Assembly (NCBI RefSeq): GCF_019734885.1
Contig: NZ_JAAXCM010000032.1
Span: forward strand, 1-64,000
DNA from: Pseudocoprococcus catus
GTDB lineage: Bacteria; Bacillota; Clostridia; Lachnospirales; Lachnospiraceae
Length of the DNA stretch: 64,000 bases
Reading direction: 5' to 3'
Shown here: one piece after another, positions 45,007 through 53,384 of the stretch
Layout of the letters: each line of letters begins with the position of its first letter
How positions within the stretch are numbered: the stretch's first letter is position 1
Notes under the pieces: model-generated
Told to the model about the DNA's origin: nothing
Database searches by the model: none
Seen by the model: only the letters and a program-made list of their open reading frames with translations
Made by a program: the position numbers and the translations under genes

Positions 45007-45990
45007 TTACAGGCTTTCGCCCGGTTTGAATGAATAATAGTCCGGGTCGCCGTACTGCGGCTTCTTCGGTGACAGTGCGCCGCTTGCCATGTCATGGGCG
45101 ACAAGGGAAGTGTAATAATTGCCGATAGTGGACGGGGCGTTGAAAAGGGCTGCTTTCAGATATTGCTTGATGTTGCGGATTTTCGTTGTGTTCTCCCGCA
45201 TACAGTCAAGCACAAAGCGGATATGCTCGCCGTCCAGTTTCATAAACTTAGATTTCACAAGCTCTGCCGGGTAGTCGTCCCCCGCAATCCGTACCCGCTT
45301 TCTGGCGGTGCATACGGTTTCAAGCATGAGGTCTACAATCTCGTCCAGCCTGTCCCCGTCAAACTTCATGTCCTGTTTGAGAATGTGGTAGTCGATATTG
45401 TCCTTGATGATTTCCCGGTATATATCAACTGCGCTCTGTGCTGCCGCTTCCGTTCCTTTCCGTTCCGGCGGCGTAGCCGCTTCTCTGCAAGGAGAGGGGT
45501 TAGGGGAAAGGATAGGAATGGAATGGGTACTTGATAAATCTGTATTTGATTTTTCTTTTTTTGGTAAGTCAGTTCTTTGTATATCTTTATTTAATTGCGT
45601 TGGATTTTCCAACGTAGGTTTTTCCAATGTTGGTTTTTCCTGCGTTGGATTATCCAATGTTGGATTTTCCAATGTAGGTAAATCCGGCGTAGGCGGCTGC
45701 GGCTGCTCGAATATCACATAGTCCGCGCCCCGCAAGCGTCCTTTCTCGTCGCGCTCCCTTGACCGAACGATATACCCGGCGCGTTCAAGCTCCTTAATGG
45801 CTTCGCGGATAGCGTCTATCTTCTCCCGGTTGATAAGGGATAAGCCTTTCAAGGTGTAGTCCCAATCTTCGGGGAGTGACAGCATTTGCGACAACAGCCC
45901 TTTTGCCTTTAAGGAAAGCTCCTTGTTGCGTAGGTGGTGGTTGCTCATTACGGTGTAGCCCTTGTTCCGTTCCACTCTGAAAACTGCCAT
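45007..45990 (-). CDS. replication initiator-like protein (RepA_N/DUF6017)
   Basis: 327 aa, first gene of the transfer operon. The N-terminal winged helix starts MAVFRVERNKGYTVMSNHHL, the middle has a proline/threonine repeat (ENPTL-type pentads), and the C-terminal domain is DUF6017-like. It probably starts replication of the excised circle. Its repeat is coded by six 15-bp DNA units that could serve as iterons. Confidence 0.82.
   Translation of the reverse strand: MAVFRVERNKGYTVMSNHHLRNKELSLKAKGLLSQMLSLPEDWDYTLKGLSLINREKIDAIREAIKELERAGYIVRSRERDEKGRLRGADYVIFEQPQPPTPDLPTLENPTLDNPTQEKPTLEKPTLENPTQLNKDIQRTDLPKKEKSNTDLSSTHSIPILSPNPSPCREAATPPERKGTEAAAQSAVDIYREIIKDNIDYHILKQDMKFDGDRLDEIVDLMLETVCTARKRVRIAGDDYPAELVKSKFMKLDGEHIRFVLDCMRENTTKIRNIKQYLKAALFNAPSTIGNYYTSLVAHDMASGALSPKKPQYGDPDYYSFKPGESL
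45599..45688 (+). repeat. six 15-bp tandem repeats inside the rep gene
   Basis: Units such as GTTGGATTTTCCAAC, GTAGGTTTTTCCAAT and GTTGGATTATCCAAT run head to tail without gaps. They code for the ENPT(L/Q) pentads, and each unit is partly palindromic (TTGGA/TCCAA). They could be iterons bound by the protein's own winged helix. Confidence 0.6.
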
Positions 45991-46018
45991 AGTAAATCAC
46001 TCCTTTTGCTGTGGATTT

Positions 46019-46130
46019 GTTACGCAGTAGAAGCGCGGTTTCGGGGGATAAGGTATAAATCCCTTGCCGCGCCAGATACGCGCCCGCAAAATCGCTTGTA
46101 GCAAGGCTTTTTCTGCCCCTACTGCGTAAC
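46019..46130 (-). repeat. 112-bp inverted-repeat element, copy 2
   Basis: Bounded by GTTACGCAGTAG and CTACTGCGTAAC, identical ends and equal length to copy 1 at the other end of the transfer operon. It lies 28 bp before the rep start codon, so on the minus strand it is the leader or promoter region of the operon. Confidence 0.75.
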
Positions 46131-46138
46131 AAAGGGCA

Positions 46139-46189
46139 TAAAAAAGCGGCGTTCCTGTTCTCCCATGTAGAGAGTAAGAAACGCCGCTT
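46139..46189 (-). terminator. terminator at the right end of the element
   Basis: AAGCGGCGTT/AACGCCGCTT stem (46,144-46,189) followed by TTTTTT on the minus strand. It stops host transcription entering from the truncated gene C before the transfer operon. Confidence 0.75.
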
Positions 46190-46207
46190 CTGCGTCGTAT
46201 TCAGTTT

Positions 46208-46336
46208 TTAGTACAATACCCTGCTTGTCCGTCGCTCGAAAAACCTTGATTTTCCAGTGTTTTCAAAAGTATCGTTATCTAACGTCAGCTTTCTAAGTGC
46301 CTCTGCTCCTTTCGGCGTAATGTCATACCTCGCCAT
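46208..46336 (-). pseudogene. 5' part of small helical gene C, fused to element DNA
   Basis: The ATG at 46,336 has AGGAGGGCAAAT upstream. The first 17 codons (MARYDITPKGAEALRKL) match the start of small helical protein A; the following 25 codons are element sequence and end at 46,208. The rest of the real gene is at 15,349-15,583. A longer upstream frame has no ribosome site. Confidence 0.75.
46269..46286. repeat. right terminal repeat of the conjugative element
   Basis: GTATCGTTATCTAACGTC is the inverted match (16 of 18) of the left end at 15,585-15,602. Host sequence resumes at 46,287. Confidence 0.7.
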
Positions 46337-46349
46337 ATTTGCCCTCCTT

Positions 46350-47546
46350 TTACAGGTAATAAGAAATAAAGCGTTCCAAATAATAGAAAAGATTCTTTTT
46401 CTCTCCATCAGCATCGTCCGGATTCACTTCGACAGCATTCAAAAGAATTCTGGCCCCACATTGGCAAAAGCGCTGTCCCGGCACCAGTTTAGCTCCGCAC
46501 ATACAGCAAAATCTCGGCTGCTGCCTGCTCTCATAATTTTCTTCTTTCCTGGTCTCTGCAGTCTCTATCTCTTCTTCTGCTTTTTTACCTTCTTCGGCCT
46601 CGTTTCCCTCTTCCGATTTCTCGTTCTCTATTGTCTCTTTCTCTTCTTCCGTCTTCTTGTTTTCTTCGGGTTCTTCTGCTTCTTCACCCTCCGCCTTAAT
46701 TTTATCAACAACAGACTTCAATGCATCCATATCCATCCAGGCTGCAATGGAGACATCATCTGCACTGCCTTCCTTTGAAAGGCGCGGCAAATATGCCTTC
46801 AGTTCATCTACTGCCTGGGTATAATCCGAAATTGAGAAAGCATAAAGAATTGTTTTATAAAAATCATACATATCTTCTTCATTTTTAAATGAATCATCAA
46901 TGCCATCTGACCCCATAAAAACAGCTGTCGGAATTTTCTCCGAATAGAAATGCCGAAAATCCCGAAGCGCATCTGAACCGCAAATTGACGTTGTTTTGTT
47001 CAGGAAACATTTTTCATCCCATGGAATAGGCTGCGTACAAATACCTGCCTCATCGAATGCTGCACATTTGCCATCCCCAATCTGAATACCAAACCAATAA
47101 TCCCTTGTCACCGCCGCTGCAATGAGTGTCGCCCCATAAGCCCGTTCAATTCGATGTCCTGAACGGTAAGATGCACCGGCTTTCTCCGAGACGCAATCCA
47201 GTTCTTCCTCCGTAAAAGGATTCGCTTCATAATGGCTCCTGACAGACTCATTCCAGTCATTGATAATGGCCGCCTCCAATTGTATCAGCATCATATCCGG
47301 TTCCGCCAGAAACGCTTCAGGGCTGATATTTTCAAATAACCGACGAATATTTTTGACTGCCGCTTCACAGGCCATAGCTGAACCAATCTGGCTGCGGACA
47401 TAATCGCAGCCGCCGTGGCCGTCGCTGACAACGGCCACTGTGCCACATTCGTCAGAAAAACTTGCGGAACTGTCCTGACAAACTCTGCCATCATGAAGAT
47501 GGCCCTCTCCTCTTTCTGACATATGAAAAGCTTTAAAATTCATCAT
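46350..47546 (-). CDS. PP2C-type Ser/Thr phosphatase with zinc-ribbon tail
   Basis: 398 aa. PP2C domain (1-260): metal-binding VVSDGHGGCDYV near residue 40, FMGSDGIDDSF near 192 and SADDVSIAAW near 240. A glutamate-rich linker (265-335) follows, then a C-terminal double zinc ribbon (CCMCGAKLVPGQRFCQCGA). It probably reverses phosphorylation by the kinase two genes upstream. Third gene of the triad, just before split gene C. Confidence 0.85.
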   Translation of the reverse strand: MMNFKAFHMSERGEGHLHDGRVCQDSSASFSDECGTVAVVSDGHGGCDYVRSQIGSAMACEAAVKNIRRLFENISPEAFLAEPDMMLIQLEAAIINDWNESVRSHYEANPFTEEELDCVSEKAGASYRSGHRIERAYGATLIAAAVTRDYWFGIQIGDGKCAAFDEAGICTQPIPWDEKCFLNKTTSICGSDALRDFRHFYSEKIPTAVFMGSDGIDDSFKNEEDMYDFYKTILYAFSISDYTQAVDELKAYLPRLSKEGSADDVSIAAWMDMDALKSVVDKIKAEGEEAEEPEENKKTEEEKETIENEKSEEGNEAEEGKKAEEEIETAETRKEENYESRQQPRFCCMCGAKLVPGQRFCQCGARILLNAVEVNPDDADGEKKNLFYYLERFISYYL

Positions 47547-47563
47547 AGTGTTCTCCTTTATTT

Positions 47564-48385
47564 TTACCAGTCAATATAGTCACTTCCACCTGGACCCGGT
47601 CCCGGCTTCGGCGGCTCCGGTACTGGTTCCGGCTCCGGCTTCGGCGGATTCGGTACTGGTCCCGGCTTCGGTTTCGGTGTTGGCTGAGGCTTCGGGTACG
47701 CTCTTCTTTTTCTCTTACCGATTTCGTTTCTCGTCTCCTCATTTTTATTTTTATCGCTTGTACCTGTTGAGCTGCTGCCAATCTGCGATGACGTTACTGT
47801 CACAAACTGAATCCATTTCTTCAGCTCTTCCGGTGTATGTACTTCAATGACAGACTCATCCGAACCTGTAAATTCTGCCAGCATACTCTTATTTGCATCA
47901 TTACCAATACCAATAGCCACTTTAATCGCTGCTTTGAACCAGTTGTTGCGCTTCAGCACTTCAATACCGCTTCTGTAATCATCTGTCGGCTCACCATCTG
48001 ACATAAGGAACAGTACCGGCGCATAGGAACCGCTGACTTCCTTCATAAAGGTTTTTGTTGAAAGTGCTTCATTCAGCTCCCGGCATGCATCGCCAAGGGC
48101 TGTCGTACCGCCTGCTTCAACATATTCCCATCTGTATGCTTCATCTTCTACTGAAACCGGCGCTGCAGTCACCCATTTTGCCTTTGTAGCAAAATTAAGG
48201 ACACACACCTTAATCTCAGCATCTGCATTCTCTCTGGAGATTTCCTTAATCTTCGGAAGAATACCTTCAATTGCTGTATTTACCTGCCCAATCTTGGCAC
48301 CTCTCATAGAACCGGATGTGTCAATGATAAAAAATAATACCATTGTACGTCTTCCAACTTTTACTGTTTCGTCATATAATCCCAT
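47564..48385 (-). CDS. vWA-domain protein, TerY-like, with proline-rich tail
   Basis: 273 aa. MIDAS motif FIIDTSGSM near residue 20, Thr in EAGGTTALGDA, Asp in FLMSDGEPTDD. The last 60 residues are Pro/Lys/Glu repeats (KPQPTPKPKPGPVP). Similar to the TerY vWA protein, which forms a triad with a kinase and a PP2C phosphatase in Ter-associated systems. Likely a scaffold that binds phosphorylated partners. Confidence 0.85.
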   Translation of the reverse strand: MGLYDETVKVGRRTMVLFFIIDTSGSMRGAKIGQVNTAIEGILPKIKEISRENADAEIKVCVLNFATKAKWVTAAPVSVEDEAYRWEYVEAGGTTALGDACRELNEALSTKTFMKEVSGSYAPVLFLMSDGEPTDDYRSGIEVLKRNNWFKAAIKVAIGIGNDANKSMLAEFTGSDESVIEVHTPEELKKWIQFVTVTSSQIGSSSTGTSDKNKNEETRNEIGKRKRRAYPKPQPTPKPKPGPVPNPPKPEPEPVPEPPKPGPGPGGSDYIDW

Positions 48386-48468
48386 GTTCTTTTCCTCCTA
48401 AAACTTTCCTTAAGTGATTTTGTAATTACAGTATACACTTTTCTTCTCTGCCTTTCGTTCCCAGTCCT

Positions 48469-49776
48469 TTAAAAAATCGTCCCTTCACACGTGCCGCCAA
48501 AATTGATGCAAATTCCTCGTCCAATCTGCATACTCCGTCCATTCTCAATGATTCTTTCCGTGCCATTCGGCAACATCACTCGCCATGAACGTCCACTGAT
48601 ATTATGAAGCCCCCAGATAGATGGATTCTGCGGATTTCTTACCACATCAGCCGTAATGGTAAAACAGTCCGCATTATCTTCCATGGTATGGCAGGCATAC
48701 AGTTTCTTGCCCGGTACAAGAACAACTTTGCTCTTTTTCAAATGTAAAAAATAAGGTCTGGAAAGTTTTTTGCCGCAATTCATACAGATACATTCTGCAG
48801 CATCCGGATCAATAAATGTCTCATCTCCGCAGCTGCATCGTGCCAGACAATCTCTTAATGCCACGAAGACTTCTCTCCACTCCTGTTCCGTCATTCTATG
48901 TCTGATATCTGTGCCTACCAGACGTGCCTGACTGAAGGCGTCCGCAAACGCTTTGTGTACAAATTCCGGATAATATGGCCACAGTTTTATCGCATTCGTA
49001 TGGACTCCGCGCACAGGCCTGTTGCATGAGTCCATCGGATCCCATGTAAAAATCGGATGAATGCCATAACATTCGACTTCGTAGTCTTCACGCATACACG
49101 GATACTTGGAAACAGTTCTTTTCCCTTCCAATGGATGCTCAACAAAGAGCATTTTATACAGCACAACAGCCAGAGAGAAACGGTCTGTATGAATGCTCGG
49201 CTTTGCCTCATGCCGAACCACTTCCGGTGCCATATAACGGCATTTACCGGCAATGCCTGAGTTATCACCGTATTCCGACACATTATCATTGTCACAGATC
49301 AGCACATCACCCGTCTCCGGATGAATACTGAAATTGCCGTCATTCAGATCCTGATAACTGAATCCGGCATTATGCAGCTTTTCAAATCCATCAATCAACC
49401 CCAGCGCCGCATTAATCAGGGCTTTAATACCTGAGAAATGAACATCTGCCAACAGGTAATGTTTGAATTCTGCGTATCCGTCCGGAATTAAATCCATCAG
49501 ATAACCAAATCCGCCGTCAATAGGCACTGTCAGTTCCACAGGCCACACAAAAGCCTTTGTCGGTGCACCCTTTTTGATGTTGTTCTGAAGATTACGGTAA
49601 AACTTGCCTTTATCTGCAATTTTATCCATCTTGTACCACTTCAGTGCCATGTCTTTTCCTTCATAGCGAACTTTATAAATATAACCCTGTCCACCTTCTC
49701 CAAGCTCCTTCAACACCCTGCATTCTTTGCCTGATGTCATCTTAATAACCTGTCCTTTTGTTAATCTCTCCATCAT
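48469..49776 (-). CDS. Ser/Thr protein kinase with zinc ribbon and FHA-like tail
   Basis: 435 aa. Kinase domain (about 15-285): glycine loop LGEGGQGYIYKV, Lys in DMALKWYKM, catalytic SYQDLNDGNF (Asp in place of usual RD) and metal site ICDNDNV. A zinc ribbon (CSCGDETFIDPDAAECICMNC, written in part) follows, then a beta-rich domain with SIWGLHNISGRSWRV and GRSMQIGRGICINFG, probably FHA-like. No membrane span. First gene of the locus. Confidence 0.82.
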   Translation of the reverse strand: MMERLTKGQVIKMTSGKECRVLKELGEGGQGYIYKVRYEGKDMALKWYKMDKIADKGKFYRNLQNNIKKGAPTKAFVWPVELTVPIDGGFGYLMDLIPDGYAEFKHYLLADVHFSGIKALINAALGLIDGFEKLHNAGFSYQDLNDGNFSIHPETGDVLICDNDNVSEYGDNSGIAGKCRYMAPEVVRHEAKPSIHTDRFSLAVVLYKMLFVEHPLEGKRTVSKYPCMREDYEVECYGIHPIFTWDPMDSCNRPVRGVHTNAIKLWPYYPEFVHKAFADAFSQARLVGTDIRHRMTEQEWREVFVALRDCLARCSCGDETFIDPDAAECICMNCGKKLSRPYFLHLKKSKVVLVPGKKLYACHTMEDNADCFTITADVVRNPQNPSIWGLHNISGRSWRVMLPNGTERIIENGRSMQIGRGICINFGGTCEGTIF

Positions 49777-49985
49777 CTATACCCCTTTCATTCGTAAAAT
49801 ATTCCTTATGTCCTTTGGTAATATCAGAATACCATAGTAAGACTGATTGCTATTTCCCGGAAATCATAATTTTGGCCGTTAAGTACTAAATATCTCTTCC
49901 CCCCTGCTCGAAAACTGCCAAAAAATCGAAACGATAAACTTGATGCCCGCTTAAAAAGGGGAATTCTGTTTACAAAAGATAAAAC

Positions 49986-50030
49986 AGCCGACAGGCACTT
50001 AAACTTTCATCGTTCAAATGTCTGCCGGCT
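49986..50030 (-). terminator. terminator after the DUF4349 gene
   Basis: Long imperfect stem AGCCGACAGGCACTT/AAATGTCTGCCGGCT followed by GTTTTAT on the minus strand. The rest of the 310-bp gap before the kinase locus shows no gene. Confidence 0.65.
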
Positions 50031-50086
50031 GCTGCCGCTTCGGATCCATCATTTTTAGTTCTGGACTTTCTCACATATCACTTATT

Positions 50087-51343
50087 TTATTTCTTTTTGC
50101 GTATCTTCTTAATAATACTAACCACCACAAATATCACCGCAAACAGAATCACAAAGTACGGAATACTGGCCACAAACCAGATGCACAGATTCTTTGCACT
50201 CTCCGCAATGGCTCTCAGACTGTTTTCAAGACCATTCAGCATCTTCTGTCCGATAGAAAGCTCACCGGTCGGTGTCTCATTCTTCACTTCCTGAATGCTG
50301 ATATTCACGGTGTCGTAATCCACCTGATTATCATAAACTTTCAGCTGAGACATATAGGATTCCAGCTCATAACGCACATCCGTCAAACGGGACTGGATAC
50401 TCATGGTATCCTCCACTGTCTTCGCCTGCTCCATCAACTTCATCAGCTGCTCCTGCTCTGCCTGAAGTGCTTCCACATGACTCTTCAAATCTGTATAAGT
50501 CAGCGTTACATCCTCCGCATTCTCCGATTTACTTGTCACATTGGCCATTTCTCCAACCGTTCCGAGAAAATCATCAGTTTTATCCTTTGGAATCCGCAGT
50601 GTCAGAGAAGCATATCGACTGTTCTCTGTATAATAGCTATTGCCATTGACATAAGAACTCTCCACATATCCGCCAAGATTCTGTGTCTCCTGCTGCAGCT
50701 GTGTCACCAGATTGTCAAAATCTGTTGTCTCCGCGTCAAGATTAAATGTACGAATCAGCTTCCGGCTGCTTTGACCATTTTTTGTATCTGCACTGTTTGC
50801 CGTTTCTTTGCTATTTTCTGCCGTCCCCGCTTCATCCGCTGATGCTTCTGCAGCCTCAGTTCCTACCGCTGCAGAAGCCGCATTCTCACTCAATACGACA
50901 GCTCCGCCTGATGAATCGGCATCCGCTCCGGTACCCGCTGCAGCGGCCGCATAATTCATGCCGTTATAGTCAGCCGGTGCAGCTTCTGCACCATCGGCCT
51001 CTGCTGAATACTCCTCTGCCCCGCCTGCCGAATAGGCATCCATGGCGTAACTGCTTTTTGATGTTGCTGAAGCCGTCTCATAGGAGCTGCCTGCTCTGAA
51101 CATGCCGCCTGCTCCCTGAGCTGTACCTAATACAATGATACAAACTGCACACACTGCTGCCGATGTCTTCCATGTACTGCCGCCGGAAAAGATCTTCCCA
51201 AGTTTTGCAAAAAAACCTGTCCTTACTTTCTTCTCAGTCCGCACTTCCTTCTCAGGAAGATTACTCTCAATCTTTGCCCACAGGTCCGGTGCATCGGATT
51301 CTGTCATTTTCTTGTAAGCTTTTTCAACTTCTTTCTCTGTCAT
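50087..51343 (-). CDS. DUF4349 membrane protein, likely anti-sigma partner
   Basis: 418 aa from the ATG at 51,343 (AAGGAGGG upstream), overlapping the sigma gene stop by 4 nt (ATGA). A short N-terminal cytoplasmic part, one span at about 57-75, an Ala/Ser-rich linker, then the extracellular DUF4349 domain with a coiled coil (SHVEALQAEQEQLMKLMEQA) and a final span (FVILFAVIFVVVSIIKKI). The coupling suggests that it controls the sigma factor from the membrane. Confidence 0.8.
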   Translation of the reverse strand: MTEKEVEKAYKKMTESDAPDLWAKIESNLPEKEVRTEKKVRTGFFAKLGKIFSGGSTWKTSAAVCAVCIIVLGTAQGAGGMFRAGSSYETASATSKSSYAMDAYSAGGAEEYSAEADGAEAAPADYNGMNYAAAAAGTGADADSSGGAVVLSENAASAAVGTEAAEASADEAGTAENSKETANSADTKNGQSSRKLIRTFNLDAETTDFDNLVTQLQQETQNLGGYVESSYVNGNSYYTENSRYASLTLRIPKDKTDDFLGTVGEMANVTSKSENAEDVTLTYTDLKSHVEALQAEQEQLMKLMEQAKTVEDTMSIQSRLTDVRYELESYMSQLKVYDNQVDYDTVNISIQEVKNETPTGELSIGQKMLNGLENSLRAIAESAKNLCIWFVASIPYFVILFAVIFVVVSIIKKIRKKK

Positions 51344-51879
51344 ACGCCGACCCTCCTTAACTTCTCCAGACTGTTTTGATACTTCCATGTGACTGTTCCC
51401 ATCGGAATGCCTAAAACCTCCGCAATTTCCTTAAATGTCATCTGTCCTGCCAGCTTCATTGTCATAATCTGCCGCTCTGTCTCCGGCAGTTTTTCTACCG
51501 TCTCTCTGAAATTCATCCGACCGACCACTTCATTTTCCATAGAATCAGCTATTCCCGCGGCTGTATCAGCAGCTGATACCTCCGGTACTTCTTCTGTCAG
51601 CTGTTCCCGTCCGGCTTTTCTCATAAAGTCAATGGCCATATTTCTGGCAATCACAGTCATCCATGTCTTATGCCCACTCCCAACCTTATACTGATCTGCC
51701 ATATTCCACAGCTTAATAAAAAATTCCGCTGTCAGGTCCTCAGCATTCTCCTTATTCTTCACAACACCCCTGATTACTGCATATATATACGAAATATACG
51801 CTTCGTAGATTTCTTTCAAACCCGTTTTGTCACCCTTTTGCATACGTCGCATACACCGGTCAAATTCCCGATTATTCAC
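51340..51879 (-). CDS. ECF-type RNA polymerase sigma factor
   Basis: 179 aa. Region 2 with YIYAVIRGVVKNKENAEDLT and WNMADQYKVG; region 4 with TFKEIAEVLGIPMGTVTWKY, complete in order. It probably answers an envelope signal sensed by the DUF4349 protein, and drives its own operon as ECF factors often do. Confidence 0.88.
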   Translation of the reverse strand: MNNREFDRCMRRMQKGDKTGLKEIYEAYISYIYAVIRGVVKNKENAEDLTAEFFIKLWNMADQYKVGSGHKTWMTVIARNMAIDFMRKAGREQLTEEVPEVSAADTAAGIADSMENEVVGRMNFRETVEKLPETERQIMTMKLAGQMTFKEIAEVLGIPMGTVTWKYQNSLEKLRRVGV

Positions 51880-52067
51880 ACGGCCACCTCACCTTCATAA
51901 ATTCTATCTGGTTCATTCCATACTTTTAAGCCCGTCATATTCACTTTATTTCTTAATACTTTCTATAGGATATACGATCCTTTCCTGTTTTTTTATGGCG
52001 ATTTTAAAAATTTTCTCCAGGAGAAATGATTTTATTGCCCAAAACTTCATTTTTCTGTAAAAAAACA

Positions 52068-52100
52068 AAAAGCTGCAAACAATTTAATGTCTGCAGCTTT
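52068..52100 (-). terminator. terminator of the SRP RNA gene
   Basis: AAAGCTGCA/TGCAGCTTT stem followed by TTGTTTTTTT on the minus strand, 30 nt past the SRP RNA 3' end. Confidence 0.8.
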
Positions 52101-52129
52101 CAACTGTCTTATCATATATAATTTTAAAT

Positions 52130-52395
52130 CCGTGCGTTTAGCTTCGAATCCGACCCATAAACGTTACCGCTGCAGTTGGCTCAGCCCAGGCGCCCTCACG
52201 GCACACGGAAGGTCCAGCTTAGTGCTGCTCCATTCCTGACCTGACACGGTTCACTGGTTCCCGTTGCGCGAGACCCAGACGTCAACGCTACTTACAGCGG
52301 GCTGCTCTACAAATCAAAGACCCTCGGCTGAAACATCACCCCTGCTGTAGCGGATTGCAGGTACAGGGCACCGCTATCTCCCCGGCTGCACGGAA
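52130..52395 (-). ncRNA. ffs: signal recognition particle RNA, large Gram-positive type
   Basis: About 266 nt. The minus strand carries the domain IV core TCAGGTCAGGAATGGAGCAG that binds Ffh, plus the Alu-domain type sequence GATAGCGGTGCCCTGTACC. The ends pair as CCGTGC/GCACGG. It works with Ffh and FtsY in membrane protein targeting. Ends are estimated from the closing stem. Confidence 0.9.
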
Positions 52396-52438
52396 GCTTT
52401 ATAACATATTTCAGCACATGGTCAGCCCATGTTTGTTC

Positions 52439-52468
52439 ATTATACCCCGAAAAAGGGCTCTCTGTCAA
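52439..52468 (-). promoter_or_regulatory. promoter of the SRP RNA gene
   Basis: TTGACA (52,468-52,463), 18-nt spacer, TATAAT (52,444-52,439) on the minus strand; both hexamers are consensus. Start expected near 52,432, so a short 5' leader is probably trimmed. Confidence 0.75.
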
Positions 52469-52539
52469 GCGAAACCTTCCCTGTTTTCATCTGCTTGCAT
52501 CGCCTGTTTCAACTGCCGTTTTCCATCCGGCTTCGTCTA

Positions 52540-52635
52540 TCAGTTTTCATCCAGCAATGCCATCACTTCCTTCGACAATTGACCATAGGTACAGCGTCCA
52601 TCCTTGTCCAGCAGATCAGTTGGTCTGTGGATCAC
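52540..52635 (-). CDS. possible small protein upstream of the SRP RNA gene
   Basis: A 31-codon frame from GTG at 52,635, VIHRPTDLLDKDGRCTYGQL and on to LLDEN. Coding-like composition and a GGAGG sequence exist, but the spacing is too long (about 17 nt). It may be the end of a decayed gene: in another frame downstream is a further short coding-like stretch (DEAGWKTAVETGD). Not recognised. Confidence 0.25.
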   Translation of the reverse strand: MIHRPTDLLDKDGRCTYGQLSKEVMALLDEN

Positions 52636-52639
52636 CCGA

Positions 52640-52958
52640 TAGTTTTTTCTTTTCCTCCCTTCCGGCGAGAATGGGCTCGGGCAAAGCCCGATAATGGGTC
52701 AAGGGACTGGTTCCTTGTAGGTTCTTAGGGCAACACCCTAAGCCCTCGGAGAGCTTATTGGAATTAATATCTGCAATTTTCAAGGTTCATCAGAGCCCTT
52801 TTCTTTGACTCTGTTTTTTCATAAATCATTTGACACTATCTCCATACTTTTCATGCGTTATTGCGTTAAAATATACTAGCTTCAGTATACCATACATACT
52901 AATAGCAGGTCATTTGTCTTTCTTTACGTATATTATCTGTTGTCAGATGGAATTTTCC
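52640..52958. other. intergenic stretch with short hairpins
   Basis: No gene supported. Three small stems follow each other: CTCGGGC/GCCCGAT-type at 52,675-52,690, AAGGGACTGGTTCCTT at 52,701-52,716 and CTTAGGG/CCCTAAG at 52,724-52,741. Confidence 0.4.
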
Positions 52959-53177
52959 TCATAAATTTCGTATAAAAACAAAAAAGAACCTTTCTCTTCC
53001 TCTTCGGACTTTCATTCGATGGATAAAAAATCTTCTTTCGAATGTTACTCCGAATTTACAGCTATCCTCGTTGTTCAGAATAGCAATGTCTACTAATTTA
53101 ACGATTGATTGTATCGCACGCTTTTTCTCATCAGATGACATATTATCATTGATTCTAATAGATGGGCTAATCAACAT
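52959..53177 (-). CDS. hypothetical small protein
   Basis: 72 aa from the ATG at 53,177 with AAAGGGGTGTA upstream; the ATG at 53,198 lies before that ribosome site. It begins MLISPSIRINDNMSSDEKKR and ends in a basic segment. No family recognised. It lies behind regulatory repeat A. Confidence 0.45.
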   Translation of the reverse strand: MLISPSIRINDNMSSDEKKRAIQSIVKLVDIAILNNEDSCKFGVTFERRFFIHRMKVRRGRERFFFVFIRNL

Positions 53178-53279
53178 TACACCCCTTTCATCTTCCATAA
53201 ACTACATCGGTAATTAAATTACTGTTAATTTCTGAATAAGTCTTTTTACCGGATATCCTCTTTAACTTTCTCTGATAAT

Positions 53280-53366
53280 GCCTGATGCTGCTATCATAAC
53301 ACATCTCTTTTTGATAGCTGTTACCACGGTGGCATATTTTTGCAATTAGTCCACATCATGTAAATT
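53280..53366 (-). repeat. promoter-type repeat, copy A
   Basis: About 87 bp similar to copy B (54,229-54,315), with an identical 18-bp block CTATGATAGCAGCATCAGG-like at the downstream end and a TTTACA at the upstream end on the minus strand. In this copy the -10 is poor (AAAAAT). Precedes the small gene at 52,959. Confidence 0.5.
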
Positions 53367-53384
53367 GTATAAATGCAATGCCTT

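Noticed and set aside
45599-45688. CRISPR array
   Set aside because: Units are 15 bp, contiguous, with no spacers, and lie inside the rep gene.
50018-50842. 274-codon plus-strand frame
   Set aside because: Antisense to the DUF4349 gene, with no start signal.
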